Shown: positions 40,401 to 50,311 of the stretch, one piece after another | Layout: every line of letters starts with the position of its first letter | Numbering within the stretch: the stretch's first letter is position 1 | Origin: Tricholomella constricta | Taxonomy: Eukaryota > Basidiomycota > Agaricomycetes > Agaricales > Lyophyllaceae | Reading direction: 5' to 3' | Assembly: GCA_013368375.1 (NCBI GenBank) | Contig: JAACJP010000020.1 | Coordinates: 310,001-374,000, forward strand | Length of the DNA stretch: 64,000 nucleotides | Program-made: the position numbers and the translations under genes | Notes under the pieces: model-generated | Database searches by the model: none | What the model was told of the DNA's origin: nothing | The model's input: only the letters and a program-made list of their open reading frames with translations

Positions 40401-40593
40401 TTGATAGTAGCTCCAGGCTACTTACCGCTGTTGGTCCCTCTGCTGCTGCTACACCTTGCCCGACTTCGTCCGAACGACGTTGAGGCGGCACATAGGCTAT
40501 AGGAGGTCGCGGTACTGGCGGATCGACGATAGATTGTATCGTTGGTGTGTTTTCAGAGCTGGTAGCGCTCGGTGGCGCTCGGTTTGGATCCAT
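37450..40593 (-). CDS. gag: Young Gypsy-1 Gag-protease
   Basis: 1047 aa, open. The N-terminal 450 aa are low-complexity. The capsid region lies at about aa 520-700 (WLTDVCVHLAACQYGGDERDRERVLVVPEFLRGEAKTWY region, then FEDVILGLYDRFVQPSTMQDA). A zinc knuckle CYKCGKKGHYSREC follows at about aa 785, an acidic stretch, and a retropepsin with active site LWDSGSTTTGV and second motif DMIIGTPFM. The stop is TGA followed by C, and the same frame continues as pol after the stop. Because gag and pol share the frame, pol is either made by readthrough of this TGA, or the TGA is a mutated sense codon. The start is the first ATG after a 114-nt leader. Confidence 0.9.
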   Translation of the reverse strand: MDPNRAPPSATSSENTPTIQSIVDPPVPRPPIAYVPPQRRSDEVGQGVAAAEGPTAVSSLELLSMHATERPAARLGTLGVETAEDASLRHASDNGPVRLALQQAYAAYAASPAPTAVPQSSVQAPVHANTDNQSVTSAYLRRRALSPVSSTAESDNGTLNIFRSSPLLKRQVHLYWSEYQSMVPDASRRTQMNENALGSAYVHCAIMDTEPDTNSIEFVKLVIEGIRFEIDNYSMATVLEASRSSTPKAPQATVGTTQAADSIGPVLTTPVKIEDRVDETHDGVKPIEERPAPAQTLRFTTETSPPVIQVPGNASRRYPMADSWADRVALQRERDRDLQQQGHSVYDDQGVIFIGRQPVDQMKSIYFESIGQPHKQDNNVQSAPYDEHLQGRDQQQTFARDRPPHETPVVRTHFTNARGRGRGMSVVNPISRNPGRPSETPGRGFSMPPQVRSTSRNPGVAEAVEQHRDSMHVRLKALLEEQLGTCLQLPEGSKLRRSDASKTISPYAGGTKFSDLERWLTDVCVHLAACQYGGDERDRERVLVVPEFLRGEAKTWYQRHVVHVNRRQRHWTFEDVILGLYDRFVQPSTMQDAREDFYDATYNESIGVQGFYDELMDHAQNMAVFPDEYTVRDTFLEGIPKDMLVALIKEGGLSPEINTVDEFVSEAKAYESASKTAAHYLARNSRRRSHRNPEVTSSRPRGGGRIGTTFIRKSALAGGLHARVVATPLRGRGGKVGVQARPDPNSGAPPNRQLERPQLHSSPTPNPSPAADVICYKCGKKGHYSRECKQKPYPVCAQIRAARTAVDEEDDDSEMDQENEADDESGHTSANEADNPPESLVDSDSDELIEVDVYDNDYYSRDSETEVLRAITALPLDETRQIKMRKVHLRASKVAKARPVHKRDDKECLATYVNVGGHNAWTLWDSGSTTTGVTPAFSQVAGLRVYPLDAPITLQLGTIGSHSTVNFGSDALVKTHGSEEMLYVNIANFDRYDMIIGTPFMRKHGVILDFATNTVVVNGVSTEATKVDLRDTDGRLRRYRTTDKPRD

Positions 40594-40707
40594 CGCAGAT
40601 AGATCTTCGTTTCAGGGTTGTGGTGATGGTGATGGCGCTGATAAGCGAGTCGACGTCGACGATAGAGAGCAGTTAAGCAGATAGCAAAGCTGGGTAGCTT
40701 AAAAAAG

Positions 40708-40941
40708 TGTAACGGTTGTACGGGGTTGGGGGATCCTTGCGAGACACCAGACACGTTAAGCTAGACCAATCTGTGGGATTCTGCTAAGTACGTGTACAGG
40801 GTGAAGGTGCAAAGGATTATCTAAGCATAAACTGTACAGGACATTTATATACGCATAACAAAGATGGTCGTGCATTACCAGAAGGTAATGCCAAACAGGT
40901 TGCGTCTCAATATAGACGTATTGTAACGCGCCGTCGTTACA
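40708..40941 (-). repeat. Young Gypsy-1 5' LTR
   Basis: 234 bp, partner of 30443-30676. It is followed by CCATC (40942-40946), after which the frame of the old ORF3 resumes. Confidence 0.95.
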
Positions 40942-43047
40942 CCATCGTCCCGACCCATAAAAAGGCAGCAAACGGAGGTGCGTCGAGAAGAACGCACCTC
41001 ATACGAGCCGCGACGACAAGAGAGGAGCGAGCCCAGGCGTCCAGAACGACGCCTGGAACAGGAGAATCGGCGGTACAACCGCCACCCCAACCAGGAAGTG
41101 TGGCGTGATGAACGCCCACTTGATTATGGGTCTCAACGGGAAGAGCGCCGAGAGGATCAAGGGACGCGCGAAGTGCGCCCCTTACCTGCTCGAGAAATTG
41201 AGCGCACGGCGTCGACATTGTCGACGTCAGCGGAAGCAAAGCCGCAAAACCTATCCGGAGCGTTACCGCCCCCGGGAGAAAGCCGGGTGCGGAACCCAGA
41301 ACGAGGTTCTCAGAAGAAGGAACCTGTTGGCAAATATACTTTGCCAGCGCCAGCCCCTGCACCACCTAGTACGATGGTGCAGCCCCCAACGCCGCCATCC
41401 AAAGGCAAACAGAAGGCATCGGATCCATATGCCGAGGCTATGGATGAATCGGACTGGGGCGAGTCGTCTGACGATGACAAGCCTGTCAGCAAGAAGAAGG
41501 CTGCCGGGCAAAAGCAGCATCGCGAGAATATGGCTCGCAAAGCTGAGAAGGAGATGCCGGGGCGGATCCCTGACGAGCTCGGGGTGGTCTTCATCAACAA
41601 CCGCCACGAGAGGGACAACCGCTTTTGGGATATGCTAGTGCGGACAATATATGTATCGTCCGCCCAGAATCGTGCCTATGCACTAGGCACCGCAGCGCGA
41701 GTGTCCGAAAGCGAGTTGGGGACGGGACACAATTCTCGTCCCCCATCGGGACGGCTATATGCCGTCGCACCACGCGGGTTCCCAATGAACCCTCGTGAAG
41801 TTGATCAGTTGTATGCACTGATCAACGATCGGTGCCCAGGCGTGACGGATGAAGAGCGGGCAGAGGCCTTTATGCTCTTTAGGGAGTTCCGGCGAGTCTC
41901 CCTCTCGGTAGCGCCCCATTTGCGTGACCGATCCATGGCTCGAGCAGCCATGGATGAATTTAGAAGCGTCAACCGACCGTTCAATACATGGTCACCCATT
42001 TGGCAGGCCGCGCCAATTAGGCGGCCTGGGAGGGCATTCGAATATAGGCCGGACAAGCCTACACGAGGCGCTGGCCTGCCTCAGCCAGGCCCCGACCATG
42101 CCCTCGATGTCGAGCATTGGTGCCGACATATGATTCACCATGGGCGTATTGGTTCAAAGAACCAATACGGAGGAATCGTCATGGACTACCGGTTCCGCGT
42201 ACATAGGCGCGGAACTTGGGGATACTTGTTGGCGAATGTACTAGCGCCAACTACCCACAGCATGCGGTCATGGTTCATGCGACTTTTCGCGACCATTACT
42301 GCGCGGCCATACCTCTACTCAGAGGCTGTGGCTGCCTATAATGAGGCCAATCCAGATCGGCCTTTCACACCGATCGAAGGCCCTGAGGTTACCATACCTC
42401 GCATCCAAGTGATCCCTCCGGAGGTGCGGATCACTGAACAAGGTGTCTTGCAACACCTTATCAACATTGGTATTCCAGTAAGCTGGATACACCATAGCTA
42501 CACTTATGGTCTACATTATTTGGACCATAACTACTCTAACTCAGGTCCCTATAAGGACCTGTTCCGCAATGTTGACGACGATCGAGTTCGTCGTCTAGAT
42601 GAAATGGGTGTTCTGCCCGCCATCCCTGAGTGGGATGGGTGGTACCATCCCACCACCGATGACATCATGCGCATCCAAACACTGATGCACGTGGAATTCC
42701 AGACCGAATCACTAGACTGTCTAGTGAGTTCGGAATGGATGTTTGTGGGTGAAGACCCACACTTCCGAGGACTCCGTGTTCGGGTGGGGGAATATCTCCC
42801 CTCAGGCCTGCATCACCCAGCTTCATCGGGATCGACGTCCATCAACGTCGAAATGGCGGACCCAGCGGCAGCTATACCTGCCCCCGCGACACCCTCCACA
42901 GTCGTGGCAGCTCCAACTGGAGCTACCGAAACCCAAGTGGACCCCGTGTCGGCCCTTACAGGGCCTTTATCACTGGCGGTGATTACCACCAGCCAGGGTC
43001 CGGTGGACAACAACACCACCGACCCCGACACAGTGATGGAGTCATAG

Positions 43048-43403
43048 GTCGGGGAGACAACCTAATCCCCCCGTCAACGAACCGACCTCGACACGTAGGG
43101 CGTACCGCCGGGGCGACCGCCATTGTCAGGTGCAGACCACCTGACTCCCGAGGAGCAATCCGCAGGTTGCATATTAACGCAACATTGGATGTCCTCACCA
43201 CCACTCATTGTCGCACGGCACTTTGAGGCCGTGCAGTGGCGCTAATGCATCCACTTGTCGTTAAGTCGAGAATACGTATCATACCTACGTATTCTTGCAT
43301 TATTTGATAGGTCTAGGTCGCCGGGACCTAGACCCTCCTTTTACTCTCTTTTTCTGCCCAACTCCCTGGTGAAGATCGCTACACGCGATCTTAAAGGGGG
43401 GTA
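43048..43403 (+). other. Old Gypsy-1 3' untranslated region with serial hairpins
   Basis: No ORF. It contains several perfect stem-loops in a row: CAGGT/ACCTG near 43120, AGAATACGTA/TACGTATTCT near 43268, GGTCTAGGTC/GACCTAGACC near 43308, AAGATCG/CGATCTT near 43374. It ends in the purine tract TTAAAGGGGGG. Confidence 0.7.
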
Positions 43404-43624
43404 TGTAAGGACGCCCACTATCTTATCTAATATTGGTTATCTAATTGTATCTTATCGAGACGATTACGCTATTGTTTGGCAACACCTTCTGGTGTTGCCT
43501 ATTTAATTCATTACATTAACTAAGTATAAACAACCTTGTACACCTATACGTAGCAATCGACAGACTTGTCAAGCTTACGTCTAGTGTGAACAACAAGGTC
43601 CCCAAAATCTGTAACTCCGTTACA
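43404..43624 (+). repeat. Old Gypsy-1 3' LTR
   Basis: 221 bp, TGTAAGGACG...CTCCGTTACA, preceded by a purine tract. It aligns with the young LTR (shared CTTCTGG hairpin block, AAGCTTA block and CGTTACA end), but is much diverged. The hairpin at 43478-43499 keeps pairing although its stem sequence differs. Confidence 0.8.
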
Positions 43625-43855
43625 CCGGCGCCGAAGAACAAGAAGGAAGTGCAAGCGTTCCTAGGCTTCACCAACTTCTACCGACGGTTCATCCAGGACT
43701 TCTCGCATCACGCCCGACCCCTGTTCGATCTGACAGGCAAGGATGTCACCTGGCGATGGGGAGAGTCGGAGCAGTCGGCCTTTGGTCTCCTGAAGTCTGC
43801 GATCACATCGCGACCGGTGCTCATGTTCCCCGACGACGACCGACCGTACCGCATC
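43625..43855 (+). pseudogene. Gypsy-2 pol fragment (RT C-terminus)
   Basis: It encodes TPAPKNKKEVQAFLGFTNFY, then RRFIQDFSHHARPLFDLTGK and the start of the RNase H region (PVLMFPDDDRPYRID): the thumb/connection segment of a Ty3/Gypsy RT. It is cut on the left by the old Gypsy-1 LTR and on the right by the KDZ-C terminal repeat. Same family as the fragment at 199-705 by style. Confidence 0.85.
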
Positions 43856-44217
43856 GACACTTCAGTCAACCCCCTGGAGACCCCTTATTAGGGTAGTCAG
43901 TCCCACTGTGAAAGACTACCCTAACTAGGCCCTAGACCATGGTTCAGGACCACCCCCCCTGGGAATCCCATAATTAGGCATGGTCTTCCCATATTGGTCT
44001 TTCCCGACCATGCCCAGGGAGTGCCAAGTATTGTAATCTTGTCCAACTGTAATGTGGGGCTGCCCAAGAAATATGGGCAAGCCCAGCATGTCACGTCACA
44101 CTTATCGCCAAGACTATACACAATAAAACATGGTTCATCCAAGCACTTGGAAAGTTTCAATGAGCATCATGTCAGTTTTCTGGACAAACAAATGAAAATT
44201 TGATTAGATACAAAAAA
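43856..44217 (+). repeat. KDZ-C left terminal inverted repeat
   Basis: Matches the reverse complement of 50312-50759. The outer 200 bp, including CTTATTAGGGTAGTCAG and the CATGGTCTTCCCATATTGG block, are essentially perfect. Confidence 0.92.
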
Positions 44218-44524
44218 ATGAAAGCAAGTAGAAGAATAAGGTGTCTTATTGGAATAATTAGGTTAACAAAAAATATCTTGTCAGTTAGTAAAATATCTTT
44301 TGACCAGCATATATTTTGTACATTCAAAACTTACACTCCATGCTCTTCACCTTGGGCAGAGCAACATCCATCCAGTCAATTTGAAGTGTATTTGCATGTT
44401 CACCGTGTATTTGGTAGCATATTGTACTATTTGTATTTAATAACATATAAAGGAGGGCCAAGTTTATATGCGAGCAACTATATTTGAACCACTCAGCAAC
44501 TTTAGTAGTGCTGAATTACAGACC

Positions 44525-44895
44525 GTTAGGCAAGACCACACCTCACAAATGTGGTAGTTGGGAGTCCCAATACAGATGCAACTTCTTTTGGTAATCCCAT
44601 CTTTGATGGTCCTAGACCAGTTGGGCAAGACCACACCTCACAAATGTGGTAGGTGGGAGTCCCAATTCAGATGCAACTTCTTTTGGTACTCCCATCTTTG
44701 ATGGTCCTAGACCAGTTGGGCAAGACCACACCTCACAAATGTGGTGAGTGGGAGTCCCAATACAGGTGCAACTTCTTTTGGTACTCCCATCTTTGATGGT
44801 CCTAGACCAGTTGGGCAAGACCACACCTCACAAATATGTTTGGTGGGAGTCCCAATTGGGGTGTTCCACACTACCTGGGCAAGACCTTAGCTCAA
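44525..44895 (+). repeat. KDZ-C left subterminal tandem repeats
   Basis: Four copies of a roughly 93-bp unit: GGGCAAGACCACACCTCAC, AAATGTGGTRRGTGGGAGTC, ACTTCTTTTGGTACTCCC, ATCTTTGATGGTCCTAGACC. The motif GGGCAAGACC recurs in the right array and palindromic GGGAGTCCC blocks occur in both. Confidence 0.9.
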
Positions 44896-45566
44896 ATGGG
44901 AGTCCCAGTATTCAGTTTTTACAGTCTTGGGAGAATTGACATTCAAACAGATATAGTTCATGAATGCATTTAAAATGTCAAGCACAGTCCATGTATGGGT
45001 ATAAAAATATGATATAAAGGAGCACATATAATCTATGGGCATAAGTTCTGAAAAGGCTAAGAAACTAGTACTCATACTCATCATCATCATCAGCATCATA
45101 TTGGTTTTGATAAGTGGGAGGCTGATGTTGCATCACATACCCTCTTTCTGCACCTCCACGTGATGGGCCAGCTACAGGTTCCCTACTGCCATGCTGTGCA
45201 CGTGCTCATTGTGGAATTGGAGCAATTACACGAGGGTCCTGTTGCCCTGCCCCTTTTCAATATCACAATGCACGTCGAGCTGTGTTGGTAGGTGCCGCAT
45301 CCTCGCCATTATGCAATAGCTAATTTTCACTCTCCTATAGCTGTGCCCCTACTTAATGCGAAGGGCGAGTGAGGAATTTTGATATATAATCTACCGTAAT
45401 GTCGCACAGCAAGGCCTGCATCAGAGCGCAATGTACTTTTGTAGTGTATTTTTGTGTTGTACCGCGTCGGTCATGTGCAAACCCGATCAATTCTGGGCTT
45501 GCTGCACTGTTACCGCGACACGCTGCCCTCATTTCTCGGTCCTTGTTGCTGATTTTTTTTGGCAAT

Positions 45567-48500
45567 ATGCGGCCTAGGCTAAGCAAAAAGATGAAGAGTG
45601 CAACTTCAAGTCCCAGCACACCACGATCTTACACACCAATCCCTGGTCCTAGCCGTCCTCATCATCTTAGCCGTCCTGACGGCATTCGTCCCCTTGTGTA
45701 TCTACACCATGGAGAATCTCTCATTCAGCAGCCTAACCTCCTGCGAATCCCTGGACAGGTCGGATTTGCAGGTGATCGTCCCCTCAACACAAACACATCC
45801 CCCGCTCCACTCGCTGAGAATGCTGATCCATTTTCTGAAAACATGCTGGAGGATGATCTCACATATGTTCTCCCTTCAACTGTAGACCCCGCGCAGACTC
45901 GTTATCGCAAGAAGCGGTTCAATCAGTCCAATCGCTGGATGGTGGAGGTCATTCCAAGCCTTGTTATTCCCTATATGCATTATCTCAGCATGTCCTTGTC
46001 TTTGCGGCTTGACGTGACACCAGAGGTGTCGTGCATATGCGAAGGCCCCAGGAGGGTATTTGGCATTATAGTAGTCAAATTTTCAGGTGTGTTGCAATGT
46101 GATCTGGACGTTTGCAAGTCACTAATCAAATTTATCAGTTCTCGAGTCCACAAGAATCAATACCTGTGAATGTGCGCCGGCCGCATTGCAACTCATCAAA
46201 ATGGGACTTTTTCCATGCTCGCCCATCGCTCCTACTCTGGCTGTTGATGTTCGAGTTTTGGACTTTGTTACCCGTCTTTTTGTCCACATTCCACCCAATA
46301 ATACAGCATGGTGTCGTACAGTGGAGGAATTCCTTGATTCGCAGGGCTACAAGCTCACAACACAGGTCGGTGTCTCATACATCAAAGATTTTACATGTCC
46401 TGACAAACCTAACGTGCAGGGCTCACTACGAAGGCGGTTTTCAAATGCGTTGCAGTGGTATAACATGCTCCAGGACGCCACCACCAAACATGTCGATATG
46501 GAGCTCACACAAGTGCGGAGGGTGGTAACCGGTGACCGACATGGTAGTCTGGTAGACGGCAGTGCCAACATTGAACATTCCACGGCCCCTCCTACACCAA
46601 GTCGTCACCGTGTAACTGTTGAGGCCTTGGACACCGAGGATGAAGAAATCTATGAACCCCACTCTCCCTCAAAACGACGACGAGCAGCCGAAGAGGAAGA
46701 TCCATTTAGCATGTCTTCTCAGCCTTTTCCTGTACCAGTTGCTCGAGGACGGCCCAGTGATTATCTTCGAACTCGATGCGCTCTTTGCTTTGGAGGAGAG
46801 TATCCACGACAGGAAAACTCAGGGTAGGTGGTATCTTGCACATCAGAATCAATATATATTCAAATTTTCTTCAGTCCAGACGCTATTGTATGTGTTGATG
46901 CATGCTTCACGCAGAAACGCAATAAGCAGGCACGAGACCCAGTCCGCACCCACCCAAGGACAGTTTTCGTTCCCGAGTCAGACACAATTCACATGGCCCG
47001 CTATGTTGAGAGTGTTCGCCCAACCAGATCTAAACCACGCAAGCAGAGCCGTCGACAGGATGATGAACAGGATGACAAATATGAGGGACCTTTACGTGTT
47101 CCAAAGTCAGTGCTGGATGGGTGTGAGGCAGGATTCACGGCAGCTGATGATGCAAGGACCAAGGCGAGCACCCAGTTCTTTGATGATACTGCACTGATGG
47201 CTTTGCTTTGCCGTCACGACCGAGTACTCTGGATTGTCAATATGCGGTCTGCTGGCGAGAAACAGCACTACACCCTGGTCCTCATTGAGACCCTCTTTCA
47301 ACACCTACCTCTCTCCTTTCAGATCGGGCTCCTCTACGACATTGGCTGCCAGCTCCACCGCAGCTGTATCAAATGGGGTTTTCTTGACCGTTATCTTCAT
47401 CGTTTGACCTTTGCGATCTCTGTCTTCCATGCATTTGGTCACCAATGGGCATGTCAAATTATTTACCATCCACGCAAATGTGAAGGGTTTGGACTTTCAG
47501 ATGGTGAAGGCTGTGAGCGCTTCTGGCACTCAATCAGTAAGCTTATTTCTTACCTGCGAGTCTGCGGTGTAAGTTTTCTGATATTCATAATTTTCTTTTT
47601 GACTGATAATACAATTTTTAGTACCATCAACGGATCTACACCCTTGATCGTCAGGTCCAGCAAGCAGACAGAGAAGGCCTCGTAAAGCTAGTAACATGGC
47701 TGTTGCGTCGTACCAGACATTGTCAAGAAAAACGTTGTACAGCTGAAGAAGTCTTGCATGCCTGCGGAAAATCGGAGGAGCTTCTTCGGAATGAGTGGAA
47801 CTCACAAGTTGAGGCACAAACAAAGCCATTACCACGTGAGTCACCCACCAAACAACTTCCACAATATCTGAGTACCTTTTCCAGGTCGATCAAAAAACCA
47901 AGGCAAGAATGCAGTCGAGGAGGCAATCCGCCAGCGGAAGGCACGTGACATTCTCAAGCAACGTGTGACAGATTCAGAAAACATCATCTTGGATCCTCAT
48001 GTTGACTTTGTTGATATTGGCCGTGCTGAGATGCAAATAGCTGACTTGCGCACCCAGCTGGAGCATGCAGAAGCTGCTGTCAGGAGCAAAGAACGTGCTC
48101 TGGGGGTTGACGAGCGGGCAGAGTTGCGTCGTCTGGCTGGCAATCCATTTATTGCAGCCCGGATGAATGCTCGTGCATTGAAGATGCGCTTACGGGAGAA
48201 ACTGCGGGCCCGCAAGTTTGAGATGGACCATGTAGAGCGATCATTTCGCAAGCAGGTGAACGGTAAGTGTTTTTCAAAGCATTTTGATCACAGCAGGCTT
48301 ATAGGATATTTAGAGCAGAAGGTCCACTCACATACTGAGGCCTCTGTTCGAAGGCTAGATCCTAGCATTCAACAGCTGGCACGTGACTACAACAAGCTTT
48401 GTGATGTCATGCAGTCTTTGATAGACTCTAGAAAGGCTCCCCATGGTGCTATCTGCCCACCTCATATTGAAACAAAAGGGCTGTTTGCTCTGGATGTTGA

Positions 48501-49078
48501 TGATGAGATCTGGCAAGATGTGGGCTTGGAAGAGGACATATCAAATGAGCCACCCCTCTGGCTGTCTGATGACCATGCGAGAGATGGAATCAAAGCTCGC
48601 CTTGAGCTTGATCGATGTGTAGAAGAGGAAAGAAGGCTGGTACATGAGCGAAGAGCACTTCAAATCTGGTTTTCTGAGGAATGGAAGGTAATCTGTAATG
48701 CAATCAACTCCACTGGTATTTTCTTTTTGATTTCATTGTGATTGGGCCTTTGTTAACCTTCTTTTTTCAGACTCTTCATCTCTCAAATATCAATTTGAAG
48801 TCAGAAGACGTGACCTTCTTCGCCTCTACGTTACATGGCAATTGCCCCTGCGCACTCTTCATACAGGTCAAGATCCACTTCCAGAATGGGGACCTACACA
48901 GCAAGAGCTGCTCAATGCCAGCATTGATCAGGTAACAGCTGCATCTGTTGATCAGAATGATAATGAATCTTCTGAAGATGAACTCAATGAAGAGTTTGAT
49001 ATTGATATTGACAATTACTTGGTGGAGACTTTAGATGCATTAGATTTTGCAGCCTCATATCGTAATGAGACAGAGTAA
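45567..49078 (+). CDS. KDZ-family transposase with CxC1 domain (KDZ-C)
   Basis: Multi-exon gene, all exons open. Starts at the ATG 45567 (MRPRLSKKMKSATSS). CxC1 cluster: CICEG in exon 1; an intron about 46086-46140; then INTCECAPAALQLIKMGLFPCSPIAPTLA in exon 2, and CALCFGG (about 46776). The core begins after an intron near 46828-46874: first acid in VCVDACFTQKR, second in LLYDIGCQLHRSC, FHAFGHQWACQ, and glutamate in GEGCERFWHSISKLISYLR. Further introns near 47565-47622, 47836-47883, 48262-48312 and 48690-48770 lead to long helical segments (IGRAEMQIADLRTQLEHAEAA; ASVRRLDPSIQQLARDYNKL). The C-terminal tail is acidic (ESSEDELNEEFDIDIDNYL). It is distinct from the CxC2 type of KDZ-A and KDZ-B. 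Exon limits are approximate. It should mobilise KDZ-C. Confidence 0.85.
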
Positions 49079-49189
49079 CTAGAAGATCAATTGACACTTA
49101 TGGCCTGTTTGCCCCTTTTCCAATATTCCTAACAATTACTAAATACCCTGTACCATGTGTAACCTTATATATGAGAAGCTCATGTGTTA

Positions 49190-49850
49190 TATAAACCATA
49201 TATGGTCTTGCCCAGTTATATTGGCCTTGCCCATACTGAAATATGGGAGTCCCATATATGATATTCAAACACATTGGTCTTGCCCATCTGGTCAAGTACC
49301 ACTGCATGTTGGGAATCCCATGTGCTGTATAAATTACATATGGTCTTGCCCAGTTGTAGTGGTCTTGCCCATCTGGTCCAGTACTACTGCATGTTGGGAA
49401 TCCCATGTGCTGTATAAATTACATATGGTCTTGCCCAGTTGTAGTGGTCTTGCCCATCTGGTCCAGTACCACTGCATGCTGGGAATCCCGCATGTTGTAT
49501 AAATTACATATGGTCTTGCCCAGTTGTAGTGGTCTTGCCCATCTGGTCCAGTACCACTGCATGTTGGGAATCCCGCATGCTGTATAAATTACATATGGTC
49601 TTGCCCAGTTGTAGTGGTCTTGCCCATACTGAGATATGGGAGTCCCATATATGATGATTAAACACATTGGTCTTGCCCATCTGGTCCAGTACCACTGCAT
49701 GTCGGGAATCCCATGTGCTGTATAAATTACATATGGTCTTGCCCAGTTGTAGTGGTCTTGCCCATGGGAGTCCCATATATGATAATTAAACACATTGGTC
49801 TTGCCCATCTGGTCCAGTACCATTGCATGTTGGGAATCCCGCATGCTGTA
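49190..49850 (+). repeat. KDZ-C right subterminal tandem repeats
   Basis: About seven copies of an 85-95-bp unit: GGTCTTGCCCATCTGGTCCA, GTACCACTGCATGTTGGGAA, TCCCATGTGCTGTATAAATT, ACATATGGTCTTGCCCAG. GGTCTTGCCC, the complement of the left-array motif, occurs twice per unit. Long ORFs through it are artefacts. Confidence 0.9.
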
Positions 49851-50311
49851 TAATATGTAACCATACTGGAATATGAGAGTCGCATGTATGATAATTAAAC
49901 ATATTGATCTTGCTCATCTGCAGTACCACTGTACATATACACTTTAATGAACCCCTTCCCAGATGAATAGCACATGTCTTGCATCAGGAGTAAATAACAT
50001 GTAGTCTTATTATCTCCTCACAATCTCATCTGGACACATCTGAACATATTGCAAACTTGAGTATTGTATAGGGAACCAAATATTTGATTACCCATCACAT
50101 GGAGCACTGAACGGAACATTGTGCCATAATCACACGTAGTTCAAATACATTTTGAAATGCATGCAATTGCTGTAGTGCTTACAAAGAAAAAATTCTCACT
50201 GCATGGTGCGACAGCTTAAAGAATGTGTCATAATCACTTTATAGCTCCAAATACATCAACAGTTGTTTAAGGCATGTCACACTCAAAGTAGGATTACCAC
50301 AGACAGTTGGC
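49851..50311. other. KDZ-C right subterminal AT-rich spacer
   Basis: About 460 bp, AT-rich, with decayed repeat pieces near its left end and no ORF. Confidence 0.5.

Larger units (their letters stand above)
30443..40941 (-). mobile_element. Young Gypsy-1 copy, 10.5 kb, complete with LTRs
   Basis: On the minus strand: 5' LTR (40941-40708), gag-protease (40593-37450), pol (37449-33621), ORF3 (33479-30831), purine tract, 3' LTR (30676-30443). LTRs are 234 bp each with two differences seen, and a 5-bp target duplication is intact, so it inserted recently into ORF3 of a relative. Pol carries a frameshift and several stop codons, so this copy needs help from another, while gag and ORF3 are open. 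Confidence 0.95.
29640..43047 (+). pseudogene. Gypsy-1 ORF3, old copy, interrupted by the younger Gypsy-1
   Basis: The frame starting at 29640 runs to 30442, stops being ORF3 at the inserted element and resumes in the same phase at 40947, ending at 43047. Removing the insert and one CCATC gives 967 codons without a stop. The N-terminal third is low-complexity (Gln/Pro/Met-rich, then Ser/Arg-rich), followed by a helical segment (LLDRLEDAGIHREFCDFLDDGMAQLVITQLLDAYDGA) and RKRPA. The C-terminal two thirds match the 882-aa ORF3 at 30831-33479, with shared blocks APRGFPMNPRE, TRGAGLP, HHGR, RPYLYSEAV, YGLHYLD, NVDDDR and PAIPEWDGW. No signal peptide, transmembrane segment, retroviral envelope motif or known enzyme motif is visible. 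Apart from the insertion it has no lesion, unlike pol. Function unknown. Confidence 0.8.
699..43624 (+). mobile_element. Old Gypsy-1 copy, split by two later insertions
   Basis: This is the outermost retroelement. Its parts lie on the plus strand in the same order as in the younger copy at 30443-40941: pol (699-3847), ORF3 (29640-30442 continuing at 40947-43047), purine tract, 3' LTR (43404-43624). KDZ-A (3866-29521) and the younger Gypsy-1 separate the parts. Without KDZ-A, the pol-ORF3 gap is about 137 bp, against 142 bp in the younger copy, which supports the reading of one split element. The 5' LTR, gag and protease are absent; the left end is fused to a Gypsy-2 fragment. Divergence from the younger copy is large at protein level, so this copy is clearly older. 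Confidence 0.85.

Noticed and set aside
40690..40765. Self-priming of Gypsy-1 through TTAAGCTA after the LTR and TAGCTTAA inside it
   Set aside because: Only 8 nt match, and the internal copy lies about 90 bp from the TATA box, so it is unlikely to be the transcript start. Kept as a weak possibility only.
49155..49850. CRISPR-like look of the regular 85-95-bp repeats
   Set aside because: Eukaryotic context, no unique spacers of constant length; it is a subterminal array of KDZ-C matched by a related array at the other end.
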